NCBI GenBank assembly: GCA_963827515.1
Contig: CAWHBF010000023.1
Location: forward strand, 434,001 to 498,000
Direction of reading: 5' to 3'
DNA: 64,000 bases
Source of the DNA: JABFSA01 sp963827515
GTDB lineage: Bacteria > Acidobacteriota > Vicinamibacteria > Vicinamibacterales > UBA2999
The position numbers were made by a program, and so were the translations under genes. Positions within the stretch are counted from its first letter, which is position 1. Every line of letters begins with the position of its first letter. Of the stretch, positions 18,111-26,029 are shown piece by piece. The notes beneath the pieces were generated by a model. The model was not told the origin of the DNA. It saw only the letters and a program-made list of their open reading frames with translations, and ran no database searches.

Positions 18111-18746
18111 CTACCCCGGAAGATAAACGTAGGCCGCTGCTATCGGGCCGGAGGTTCGATTTGCCGCGTCGGCGAGCGGGAGGTGAGCGGCTGTGGTCAT
18201 CCGGGGCGCTCCGTCGCTCTGCGAGCCCAGCCTGCTATAATCCCTGCCCGTTCTTCGTGCCCTTGCCGTCTTCGTGCCCTTCGTGGTCACGATTTCGACA
18301 CGCTGAACGGCAGCGCCGATCTGCCGAGTGCGAGCAGCCAGCAGTCCGCCGAGGACGGGAAAACCTGTTCCGTCCATCAGGAACTCCGGGTCGAAGATGA
18401 ACCCGCGCGCGAAGTGGAAGTTCAGCACCATGAAGAGCGCGAGGGTCGCGGCCAGACGCGTCCAGAAGCCGATGATCAGCGCGACACCCGTCGACAGTTC
18501 AGCCAGAGGGACGAGTCTGGCGAAAAGCGGAACGCCCGGCGCCGCCACGGTCTCGATGTACCAGCGCGTGCTTGGCGGGGCGTTCTGCAGCCACCCCTGG
18601 AGCCGTGTCGCCAGAATGCCGCTGTCGGAAAACCAGGCGAGCTTGTCGAGGCCGTTGAAGAGAAAGAACAGGCCGAGCATCAGCGCCAACGCGCGCAGGC
18701 CGTACATTCCGCTGCCCCCCGACCGGCCCTTGATCTGGTTTGCCAT
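18111..18746 (-). CDS. DoxX-family membrane protein with repeat-derived C-terminus
   Basis: This small membrane protein of the DoxX family has four hydrophobic segments. It begins GLRALALMLGLFFLFNGLDK and contains FARLVPLAELSTGVALIIGF and FMVLNFHFARG. Family members usually stop at about 140-160 residues. Here the frame runs to 211. The last 55 or so residues (from VTTKGTKTARARR on) translate the CACGAAGGGC motif and the 95-bp repeat at 18126, so this tail is probably not a functional domain and the original stop may have been lost. Redox or quinone roles reported for some DoxX proteins cannot be assumed. Confidence 0.75.
   Translation of the reverse strand: MANQIKGRSGGSGMYGLRALALMLGLFFLFNGLDKLAWFSDSGILATRLQGWLQNAPPSTRWYIETVAAPGVPLFARLVPLAELSTGVALIIGFWTRLAATLALFMVLNFHFARGFIFDPEFLMDGTGFPVLGGLLAARTRQIGAAVQRVEIVTTKGTKTARARRTGRDYSRLGSQSDGAPRMTTAAHLPLADAANRTSGPIAAAYVYLPG
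18126..18222. repeat. direct repeat A of the pair bracketing doxX
   Basis: The segment from AACGTAGGCC through GGAGGTTCGATTT and GCGGGAGGTGAGCG to TCCGGGGCGC recurs at 18766-18857 in the same orientation with about 80% identity by eye. It lies inside the 3' end of the doxX frame. Confidence 0.75.
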
Positions 18747-18765
18747 TGCTCAACGCCTCATGTGA

Positions 18766-18857
18766 ACGTAGGCCTATGCTGCCGGGCTGGAGGTTCGATT
18801 TCCGCGCCGACGAGCGGGAGGTGAGCGTAGGTTCTCCGGGGCGCGTTCGTCGTTAGC
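18766..18857. repeat. direct repeat B of the pair bracketing doxX
   Basis: This is the second copy of the repeat at 18126-18222. It fills the gap between the cupin stop (18853) and the doxX start (18746), so each copy follows the end of a minus-strand gene. Confidence 0.75.
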
Positions 18858-19194
18858 TCTCGCTCGGGAGCCAATCCAGCCGGATCGGACTGAAAACATC
18901 GAGCTCGAACGTGTCCTCGAGCGCCTCGGCCTGGTGCGGAACTCCGGACGGAATGTGCAGCACCTCACCTTCGCGCACGGTCATCTCCTCACCGTCGACG
19001 ACCACCCTCAAGGCCCCTTGCAGGATGTAGGTCATCTGCTCGCTCTCGTGCGAGTGCATCGGCACGAGCGCGCCCCGCTTCAAGTAGATCTGGGCCAGCA
19101 TCTCGCGTTCGCCTGTCACGATCTTCTGCGAAATCATCTCGGTAATCTTTTCGAGCGCGATTTCATCCCAGCGGTGGACCCGCACGGTGGTCAT
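18853..19194 (-). CDS. small cupin-domain protein
   Basis: This single-domain cupin of 113 residues has the metal-binding motif 1 in PMHSHESEQMTYILQG and motif 2 in IPSGVPHQAE. It is likely a metal-binding beta-barrel, but whether it acts as an enzyme or a ligand sensor cannot be told. I chose the ATG at 19194, preceded by GGGAGCC; the frame is open further upstream but would run into the divergent E1 gene. The two start codons are only 31 bp apart, so the promoters overlap. Confidence 0.85.
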   Translation of the reverse strand: MTTVRVHRWDEIALEKITEMISQKIVTGEREMLAQIYLKRGALVPMHSHESEQMTYILQGALRVVVDGEEMTVREGEVLHIPSGVPHQAEALEDTFELDVFSPIRLDWLPSES

Positions 19195-19210
19195 AGGCTC
19201 CCGATAGTGC

Positions 19211-19216
19211 CATAAT
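19211..19216 (+). promoter_or_regulatory. -10-like hexamer for a probable leaderless E1 transcript
   Basis: CATAAT is followed by 9 nt and the ATG at 19226, with no Shine-Dalgarno sequence in between. Confidence 0.4.
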
Positions 19217-19225
19217 TTCCGGCGT

Positions 19226-21373
19226 ATGAAGGGGTCGACCCTGGCCGGTGGTACTGACACAGGCACCGGGCGGGCACGCGGCGACGACCAAGCGGGGTTG
19301 ACCCGGGACGAGCTGCTCAGCGCCTACCGCACGATGCTCCTGTCGCGAAAGCTCGACGACAAGGAGATCCAGCTCAAGAACCAGAGCCAGGCCTTCTTCC
19401 AGATCAGCGGCGCCGGGCACGAAGCGGTGCTCGTGGCTGCGGGCAGTCATCTGCGCGGCGGCTATGACTGGTTCTTTCCCTACTATCGCGACCGTGCGTT
19501 GTGCCTCTCCATCGGGGTGACACCGCTCGAGATGCTCCTGGCCTCGGTGGGCTCGAAGGACGATCCCGCGTCGGGCGGACGGCAAATGCCGTCACATTGG
19601 GGTCACCGGCGCCTCCACATCCCGTCGCAGAGCAGCGCGACGGGCACGCAGTGCCTGCACGCGGTCGGCTGTGCCGAGGCAGGCGTCACCTACCAGCGTC
19701 TCACCGCCATTCCCGATCGCGAATCACACTTTCACGACGACGAAGTCACCTACGTCTCGGTCGGCGACGGCGCGACCAGCGAAGGTGAGTTCTGGGAATC
19801 GCTGAATACGACCTGTACCAATCGCCTGCCATTGCTCTACCTCTGCGAGGATAACGGCTACGCCATCTCGGTCCCGGTGGAGACGCAAACTCCCGGAGGG
19901 GACATCTCGAGGCTCGTCGAGCACTTCCCTGGATTACAGACTTTCCGCTGCGACGGCACCGACTACTTGGCCAGCCACCGCACACTCGGTGCCGCCGTGG
20001 CGCACGTGCGTGCCAGGAGGGGCCCGGCATTCGTCCACGCCACGGTGACCAGACCGTATTCCCACTCACTCTCGGACGATGAGCGCCTATACAAGACGCC
20101 GGCGGAGCGTGAGGCGGAGGCGCGCCGCGATCCCCTCGTGCGCATGCGTCACTTTCTCAAGGTCAAGGGTCTGGCCACCGACGATGATTTCGCGGACATC
20201 CTCGCGTCGGTCGAACGTGAGATCAATGCGGCGGCAGAGCTGGCCCTCGCCGCGCCAAAGCCGGATCCCAGCACCGCCGCGCTGTATGTCTTCTCGCCGG
20301 ACGTCGATCCCACGTCTCCGTCGCTGGCCACGGATCCCTTGGCGGAAGGCCCCGCGGAAACCATGGTGACCACGATCACCAGCACTCTCAGGGACGAGAT
20401 GGCCCGCAATCCTCGCATTCTCGTCTTCGGCGAGGACGTGGCGGACGCGAGCCGGCAGGAAGCGCTCGCCAGCGTCTCCGGCAAAGGGGGCGTTTTCAAA
20501 GTCACGCACGGGCTGCAGCGAACGTACGGCGCCGAGAGGGTCTTCAACTCTCCGCTCTCGGAAGCCAACATCATCGGACGAGGGGTCGGCATGGCCCTCC
20601 GCGGGCTGAAACCCATCGTCGAGATCCAGTTCTTCGACTACATCTGGCCGGCGTTCATGCAGCTGCGCGACGAGATGTCGATGATGCGGTACCGATCGGG
20701 CAACCACTGGTCGTGCCCGATGGTGATACGGGTCCCGATCGGCGGGTACTTGCGCGGCGGCGCACCCTACCACAGCCAGTCAGGGGTTGCGATCTTCGCG
20801 CACACGCCTGGCATTCGAATCGCATTCCCCTCGAACGCACGCGACGCCGCCGGGCTGCTCCGCACGGCGATTCGCTGTGACGATCCGGTACTGTTCCTCG
20901 AGCACAAGCACCTCTATCGCCAGACGTACAACCGTCATCCGTATCCCGGCAAGGACTACACGATCCCGTTCGGCAAGGCCGCGGTGGCGCGTGAGGGAGC
21001 GGATGTCGTGGTGTTCACGTGGGGTGCGCTCGTTCAGCGATCGCTCCTGGCCGCGCAGCAGGCGGAGCACGACGGGACCAGCGTGGCCGTGATCGACCTG
21101 CGTACGATCATTCCGTACGACTGGGAGACGATCGCGGCCTACGTGCGGAAGACAAACCGCGTGATCGTCGCGCACGAGGACCAGATGACCGCGGGATTCG
21201 GCGCCGAGATCGCCGCGCGAGTTTCCCAGGAGCTGTTCGAATACCTCGATGCGCCCGTGACGCGAGTGGCGGCGCTCGACTGTCCGGTGGCATACGCGCC
21301 GGTACTCGAAGAGGTGATCCTGCCGGGCTCCGCTGACGTCCTCAAGGCGATCCGTACACTCGTGGCCTACTAA
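19226..21373 (+). CDS. fused alpha-beta E1 component of branched-chain 2-oxoacid dehydrogenase
   Basis: This thiamine-diphosphate-dependent decarboxylase subunit catalyses the first step of oxidative decarboxylation of branched-chain 2-oxoacids. In many bacteria alpha and beta chains are separate; here one 715-residue chain carries both. Residues of about 30-340 are alpha-like, with the ThDP motif VGDGATSEGEFW...CEDNGY near residue 178. Residues of about 385-715 are beta-like (VFGEDVADASRQE, FNSPLSEANIIGRGVGMA, PYHSQSGVAIFAHTPGI). E2 and E3 genes are not in this window. Confidence 0.9.
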   Translation: MKGSTLAGGTDTGTGRARGDDQAGLTRDELLSAYRTMLLSRKLDDKEIQLKNQSQAFFQISGAGHEAVLVAAGSHLRGGYDWFFPYYRDRALCLSIGVTPLEMLLASVGSKDDPASGGRQMPSHWGHRRLHIPSQSSATGTQCLHAVGCAEAGVTYQRLTAIPDRESHFHDDEVTYVSVGDGATSEGEFWESLNTTCTNRLPLLYLCEDNGYAISVPVETQTPGGDISRLVEHFPGLQTFRCDGTDYLASHRTLGAAVAHVRARRGPAFVHATVTRPYSHSLSDDERLYKTPAEREAEARRDPLVRMRHFLKVKGLATDDDFADILASVEREINAAAELALAAPKPDPSTAALYVFSPDVDPTSPSLATDPLAEGPAETMVTTITSTLRDEMARNPRILVFGEDVADASRQEALASVSGKGGVFKVTHGLQRTYGAERVFNSPLSEANIIGRGVGMALRGLKPIVEIQFFDYIWPAFMQLRDEMSMMRYRSGNHWSCPMVIRVPIGGYLRGGAPYHSQSGVAIFAHTPGIRIAFPSNARDAAGLLRTAIRCDDPVLFLEHKHLYRQTYNRHPYPGKDYTIPFGKAAVAREGADVVVFTWGALVQRSLLAAQQAEHDGTSVAVIDLRTIIPYDWETIAAYVRKTNRVIVAHEDQMTAGFGAEIAARVSQELFEYLDAPVTRVAALDCPVAYAPVLEEVILPGSADVLKAIRTLVAY

Positions 21374-22401
21374 TGCCGGTCCGCGCCCTCGCCATGGCCC
21401 TCCTGGCGGCGGCGATGTTCGGCGCGCCGACTGACGCCGCACTGAACGTCGAGGTTCTGCGCTCGGTAGGAGGCCTGCCTCCGCATGTCGTCGGACTCTT
21501 CGAAGAGCCGATCGGATTTCAGCAGGCGCCGGACAGTTCGTACCTCGTCTTCGATCGCCGGGGTCATACGGTCTACGGCGTGGACGCCGCCAGGACGTCC
21601 GCGTCCAAGCTCGTCGAGATCGGACAGGAGCTCGGACGAATCATCCAGCCGCGCGGCTTCGACGTGTCGGCAGCCGGATCATTCGTCGTGGCTGATGCCC
21701 CCCGCAGCATCCAGCGGGTACAGGTGTTCGAGCCAGGGGGCAAGCGCGCCGGCGGTTTCACGCTCCCCGTCCGACAGACAGCCGTGCCGATCACATTCGA
21801 TCAGTTCGTCGTGACCGGTGTCGCCTCCATCCAGTACGCTGGATCGAACCTCGCGGTGAGCCACCCGGACAGCGGCGCGCTCATCACGGAGTACACCACG
21901 GGGGGAGCGGCGCTCCGAAGCATCGGACGGCTGCGCGATACCGGTCACGAGACCGACCGCGATCTTCACGTCGCGCTGAACGCCGGTCTGCCGGTCGTGG
22001 ACCCGACAGGGGGCTACTTCTACGTGTTCGTGTCCGGCATTCCGATGTTTCGGAAGTACGACGCGACGGGCACGCTGCGATTCGAGCGACACATCGAGGG
22101 AGCAGAACTGGACGGCTACCTCGCGTCGCTGCCGACACGCTGGCCCACACGGCGCGTCGAGAATCGCGAGATCCCGCTCGTCGTGCCAGCCGTTCGCGCG
22201 GCGGCCGTCGACGGACGAGGACGCCTGTGGGTCTCGCTGAACCAGCCCTACACGTACGTGTACGACGCACAGGGCGACAAGGTCCGCACGCTGCAGTTCA
22301 GGGCGGCGGGAATCGTCAGTCCGACCAGCCTCTCCTTCACTCGCAGCGGCAGGCTCCTCACAACGCCCGGCTGCTACGAGTTCAATCCCGGCATCGGCTA
22401 G
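21373..22401 (+). CDS. exported protein, probable NHL-like beta-propeller
   Basis: This 342-residue protein has a signal peptide (residues 1-23, ending near TDA-AL). The mature part has repeated short motifs of the type SYLVFDRRGHTVYGVD, SFVVADAPRSIQRVQVFE and RLWVSLNQPYTYVYDAQGD, spaced like the blades of an NHL/six-bladed propeller. Its ATG overlaps the E1 stop (TAATG). Its own TAG stop is shared with the left edge of the palindromic element at 22401. The function is unknown. Confidence 0.7.
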   Translation: MPVRALAMALLAAAMFGAPTDAALNVEVLRSVGGLPPHVVGLFEEPIGFQQAPDSSYLVFDRRGHTVYGVDAARTSASKLVEIGQELGRIIQPRGFDVSAAGSFVVADAPRSIQRVQVFEPGGKRAGGFTLPVRQTAVPITFDQFVVTGVASIQYAGSNLAVSHPDSGALITEYTTGGAALRSIGRLRDTGHETDRDLHVALNAGLPVVDPTGGYFYVFVSGIPMFRKYDATGTLRFERHIEGAELDGYLASLPTRWPTRRVENREIPLVVPAVRAAAVDGRGRLWVSLNQPYTYVYDAQGDKVRTLQFRAAGIVSPTSLSFTRSGRLLTTPGCYEFNPGIG

Positions 22402-22562
22402 TGGCCCGTCCTGGTGATATGTGCAGTGGATTCCGACGCGCGGCGCCCGAGCCCCAAGGCGCGACGACTGAGAATACCTGGCCTGTATTCGAAGGAGGAG
22501 CAACGCCGGGGATCGGGATGCCCCGCGAGGAAGGCGCTGTACATATCACCAGGACGGGCCAC
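22401..22562. mobile_element. 162-bp MITE-like palindromic element flanked by TA
   Basis: The ends are perfect 22-bp inverted repeats (22401-22422 and 22541-22562, starting GTGGCCCGTCCTGG), and the two halves stay imperfectly complementary to the centre near GAATACCTGG. TA dinucleotides flank it at 22399-22400 and 22563-22564, as expected for a TA target duplication. There is no coding capacity. Removing the element and one TA leaves a TAG stop 2 nt before the next ATG, so it seems to have split a coupled gene pair. Confidence 0.7.
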
Positions 22563-22567
22563 TAGCG

Positions 22568-23518
22568 ATGCTGACTGCATCTCACCTGACGCGGCGCTTC
22601 GGGTCGCGCCTGGCGGTGGACGACGTGTCGTTTGAACTCGTCCCTGGAGAGGTCTTCGCCCTGCTCGGCCCGAACGGCGCCGGCAAGACGACAACACTCC
22701 GAATGCTGGCGGGTCTGATTGAACCTTCGTCTGGAAGTGTCCGCTTCAAGGCGGACACGATGTCGCCCCAGACAGCCCCTCGGCTTCGTGGCCAGATTGG
22801 GTTTCTCACCGAGGCGCCCGGCCTCTGGGAACGCCTCGACGTACGGCGGAACCTTCTCGTGTACGCGCGACTCCACGGGCTACCCAAGCCGAACCAGGCC
22901 GTCAGCCAAGCCCTGGAAACATTTGGACTCCTCGACCGCGCGAACGATATCGCCGGTCAACTGTCGAAAGGGCTGAAACAGCGCGTGGCGTTGGCGCGCA
23001 CGCTGCTGCACAAGCCTAGTGTCGTCCTGCTCGATGAACCAACCGCTGGCCTAGACCCCGAAAGCGCCCGCGAAGTCCGCGAACTCGTGCTTCGTTTGCG
23101 CGAGACGCAGAACACCGTCGTCCTCTCGACCCACAACCTGGACGAAGTCGATCGGATCGCCTCGCGCGTCGCGGTGTTGCGAACGCGCCTGATCGCTCTC
23201 GACACACCTGCGGCACTTCGGGCTCGTCTGTTCGGCACTCGCCTGCGCATCACGCTTGGTCAGGCGGCCGCGCCATTCGCCAGTACACTGATCGCCAGCG
23301 GGTTCGACGATGTCCGCGCAGACGGGCCGGTACTCTCGATCGCAGTCAGCAAGGAACCGTCGTCGGCTCCTCTGATCGTGAAAAGCCTCGTCCAAGCCGG
23401 CGCGGACGTTTTCTCTGTCCTCGCGGAAGAGCCACGCCTCGAGGACGTCTACCTCCGTCTCCTCGAGAACGAGGATCAGAGCGCATCAACGACGAAGAAC
23501 GGACCGCCGGCCGCATGA
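22568..23518 (+). CDS. ABC transporter ATP-binding protein (ABC-2 type exporter)
   Basis: This is the ATPase subunit of an exporter (316 residues). It carries the Walker A loop GPNGAGKTTT near residue 37, the signature QLSKGLKQRVALAR, Walker B VVLLDEPTAGLDP and the switch His in STHNLDEVD. The last 90 or so residues form the extension common in NatA/CcmA-like exporters. It overlaps the permease gene by 4 nt. Its start lies 5 nt after the palindromic element, so its upstream region has been replaced. The cargo is unknown. Confidence 0.93.
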   Translation: MLTASHLTRRFGSRLAVDDVSFELVPGEVFALLGPNGAGKTTTLRMLAGLIEPSSGSVRFKADTMSPQTAPRLRGQIGFLTEAPGLWERLDVRRNLLVYARLHGLPKPNQAVSQALETFGLLDRANDIAGQLSKGLKQRVALARTLLHKPSVVLLDEPTAGLDPESAREVRELVLRLRETQNTVVLSTHNLDEVDRIASRVAVLRTRLIALDTPAALRARLFGTRLRITLGQAAAPFASTLIASGFDDVRADGPVLSIAVSKEPSSAPLIVKSLVQAGADVFSVLAEEPRLEDVYLRLLENEDQSASTTKNGPPAA

Positions 23519-24318
23519 CTCGCATCCTGGCACTGCTCGACAAGGACGTGGCGGATCTTCGACAGAATCCCTCCCTCCTCATCCCGGCCGTGCTCACCGG
23601 ACTCTTCTCTCTCCTGCTGCCGTTCGTCGTAGCGATCATCATTCCGGTCTTTGCCGACGAGCGGCTGTCCGACTCGAGCGACTTCGAGCTCGTTGTCGAG
23701 ACGTACAAGAACCAGCCGGCAATGCGCGGGCTCGATCCCGAAGGGACGATCCAGGCCTGGATTTTTCAGCACTTCCTTGTCCTGCTCGTGCTCACGCCTA
23801 TCGCTGGATCGATGTCGGTCGCCGCGCACAGCGTGATCGGTGAGAAGCAGGCGCGCACGCTCGAGCCGCTGCTCGCCACGCCGATCACGACGTTCGAGCT
23901 GCTTGCAGCGAAAGTGCTCGGATCGCTCCTGCCTGCTCTACTACTGACCGCCATCTGTTTCAGTGTCTACGTCGCCGGAGTGGTGATATTCGCGCAACCA
24001 GGCGTGTATCGAGCCCTCTTTACGCCGGCCTCGCTCGGCATCGTCTTCCTGCTGGGACCTTTGGCGTCGCTCGCCGCCCTCCAGTTGGCCGTGTGCGTGT
24101 CCTCGCGGGTCAACGATCCACGAAGCGCCCAACAGATCGGCGTGCTCGTCATCCTGCCGATCGCCGGTCTTCTGGTGGTCCAACTCACCGGCAGCTTCGC
24201 GCTGACCGGCCCGGTCATCATGTTTATCGCCCTCGCGCTACTCGGGGTGAACACCGGTTTGATGCTGCTCGGGATCAGGCTTTTCGACCGTGAGGCCATC
24301 CTCACGCGTTGGAAGTAA
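23515..24318 (+). CDS. ABC-2 type transporter permease
   Basis: This membrane subunit of 267 residues has about six hydrophobic segments and a large extracytoplasmic loop after the first, the ABC-2 permease plan. The GEKQARTLEPLLATPI segment before the third helix is a family hallmark of the NatB/CcmB-like group. It partners with the ATPase just upstream. The next gene begins 172 bp later, so the operon probably ends here. Confidence 0.88.
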   Translation: MTRILALLDKDVADLRQNPSLLIPAVLTGLFSLLLPFVVAIIIPVFADERLSDSSDFELVVETYKNQPAMRGLDPEGTIQAWIFQHFLVLLVLTPIAGSMSVAAHSVIGEKQARTLEPLLATPITTFELLAAKVLGSLLPALLLTAICFSVYVAGVVIFAQPGVYRALFTPASLGIVFLLGPLASLAALQLAVCVSSRVNDPRSAQQIGVLVILPIAGLLVVQLTGSFALTGPVIMFIALALLGVNTGLMLLGIRLFDREAILTRWK

Positions 24319-24490
24319 GCAATGCGGGGACCGGCGGAACGAGAACGCGCGATGGCTCTCTCCGTGAATATACTAGGCACTCTGCTCAAGAGTCCGGAGG
24401 GCCTTGCGCCCGTGGCCGCTTCACATCGCGGTAATCCTTCGTCCCAACGCAGACAATATAGTCAACCGGGTCCAGGAAAGGTGATTTTCG

Positions 24491-26029
24491 ATGGCCTCCA
24501 CGTCACGACCTCCCGAACCAACTCCCGACGTCAGAGCCTCAACCGGCATCGAAGGCCTCGACGAGATCCTGGGTGGAGGTTTCACTCCGCATCGGATGTA
24601 CCTGATCGAAGGCGTGCCAGGCTCGGGCAAGACAACGATGGCGCTGCAGTTCCTGCTCGAGGGCGCGCGATGTGGTGAATCGGTCCTGTACGTGACGCTC
24701 TCGGAAACCGCGGAGGAACTCCGGAGCGTCGCGGCGTCTCATGACTGGACGCTCGACGGGATCAACGTCCGCGAACTGGTCCCGAGCGAAGACAGTCTCC
24801 GGTCGGACGACCAGTACACCATGTTCCACCCGTCGGAGGTGGAGTTGAGCGAAACGACGAGAGCGGTCCTGGCCGACGTCGAGCGGATCAAGCCGACGCG
24901 TGTCGTGTTCGATTCACTCTCGGAACTGCGACTGTTGGCGGGCAACCCTCTCCGCTACCGCCGGCAGATCCTCGCTCTCAAGCAGTTCTTCGGAGGCCGA
25001 AAATGCACGGTACTGCTCCTGGACGATCTGACCAGTGCAGCCAATGACCTTCAGGTCCAGAGCATCGCGCACGGCGTGATTCGGCTGGAACAGCTGTACC
25101 CGGAATACGGCTCGGAACGGCGGCGGCTCATCGTCGCCAAGTTTCGTGGTGTCCGCTTCCGGGGCGGCTATCACGACTGCATCATTCAGCGTGGAGGGAT
25201 CGAAGTCTATCCGCGTTTGGTGGCCAGCGAACACCGAACGGCCCCGGTCATGGAAAAGCTCCCCAGCAACATCGCTGAGATGGACACGCTGCTCGGTGGC
25301 GGCATCGAGCGAGGCACCAGCACCTTGATCGTGGGTGCAGCGGGCACCGGGAAGTCGTCGCTGGCCGGGCAGTTCGTCGCGGCGGCCGCCGCACGAGGCC
25401 AGCACTCGGCCATGTTCATCTTCGACGAGAGCGTCCACACGCTGATGCATCGCAGCGCCGGCCTTGGGATCGACCTGAAGAAGCACCTGGATGCCGGGCA
25501 GGTGACGGTGCAGCAGGTGGACCCCGCCGAACTGTCCCCGGGCCAGTTCGTCCATGCCATCCGACGAGCCGTCGAGCAGCATGGCGCATCCATCGTGGTG
25601 ATTGACAGCTTGAACGGCTACCTCAACGCGATGCCCGAGGAGCGCTTTCTGATCATCCAGCTGCACGAGCTCCTGACCTACCTGGGGCAGGCAGGCGTCG
25701 CAACGCTCCTCATCGGCGCCCATCAGGGGCTGATCGGCGGCCAGATGATCACCCCCGTGGACGCCAGCTACCTGGCCGACGCGGTAATTTTGATGCGCTA
25801 TTTTGAAACGAAGGGGGAACTGCGACAGGCGATCTCGGTGGTCAAGAAGCGCGGGGGTGCGCACGAGCGGAGCATTCGAGAGTTCCGTCTGGAGACTGGC
25901 CGCATCAGCGTAGGGCCGCCCTTGCGGCACTTCCGTGGGGTGCTCACGGGAGTGCCTATTTTCGAGGGAGGGGCAGAGCCCTTGCATGAAGGAAACCCTA
26001 GTGAGGGATCGCGACCACGACAGCCTTGA
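24491..26029 (+). CDS. KaiC-like double RecA-domain ATPase
   Basis: This 512-residue protein has two KaiC/RecA domains. Walker A loops are GVPGSGKTT at residues 41-49 and GAAGTGKSS near 282. The region that carries the phosphorylation sites in cyanobacterial KaiC aligns as ITPVDASYLADA near residue 425. Thr426 and Ser431 equivalents are kept, while the Thr432 position is Tyr. The first catalytic Glu pair reads SE and the second DE. A good ribosome binding site (AGGAAAGG) precedes the ATG. No kaiA or kaiB is near; the overlapping partner is a histidine kinase, so a signalling switch rather than a clock is likely. Confidence 0.9.
   Translation: MASTSRPPEPTPDVRASTGIEGLDEILGGGFTPHRMYLIEGVPGSGKTTMALQFLLEGARCGESVLYVTLSETAEELRSVAASHDWTLDGINVRELVPSEDSLRSDDQYTMFHPSEVELSETTRAVLADVERIKPTRVVFDSLSELRLLAGNPLRYRRQILALKQFFGGRKCTVLLLDDLTSAANDLQVQSIAHGVIRLEQLYPEYGSERRRLIVAKFRGVRFRGGYHDCIIQRGGIEVYPRLVASEHRTAPVMEKLPSNIAEMDTLLGGGIERGTSTLIVGAAGTGKSSLAGQFVAAAAARGQHSAMFIFDESVHTLMHRSAGLGIDLKKHLDAGQVTVQQVDPAELSPGQFVHAIRRAVEQHGASIVVIDSLNGYLNAMPEERFLIIQLHELLTYLGQAGVATLLIGAHQGLIGGQMITPVDASYLADAVILMRYFETKGELRQAISVVKKRGGAHERSIREFRLETGRISVGPPLRHFRGVLTGVPIFEGGAEPLHEGNPSEGSRPRQP

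Noticed and set aside
18236..18241. Perfect TATAAT on the plus strand
   Set aside because: It lies inside the doxX 3' region and repeat DNA with no plus-strand gene behind it, so it is unlikely to be a working promoter.
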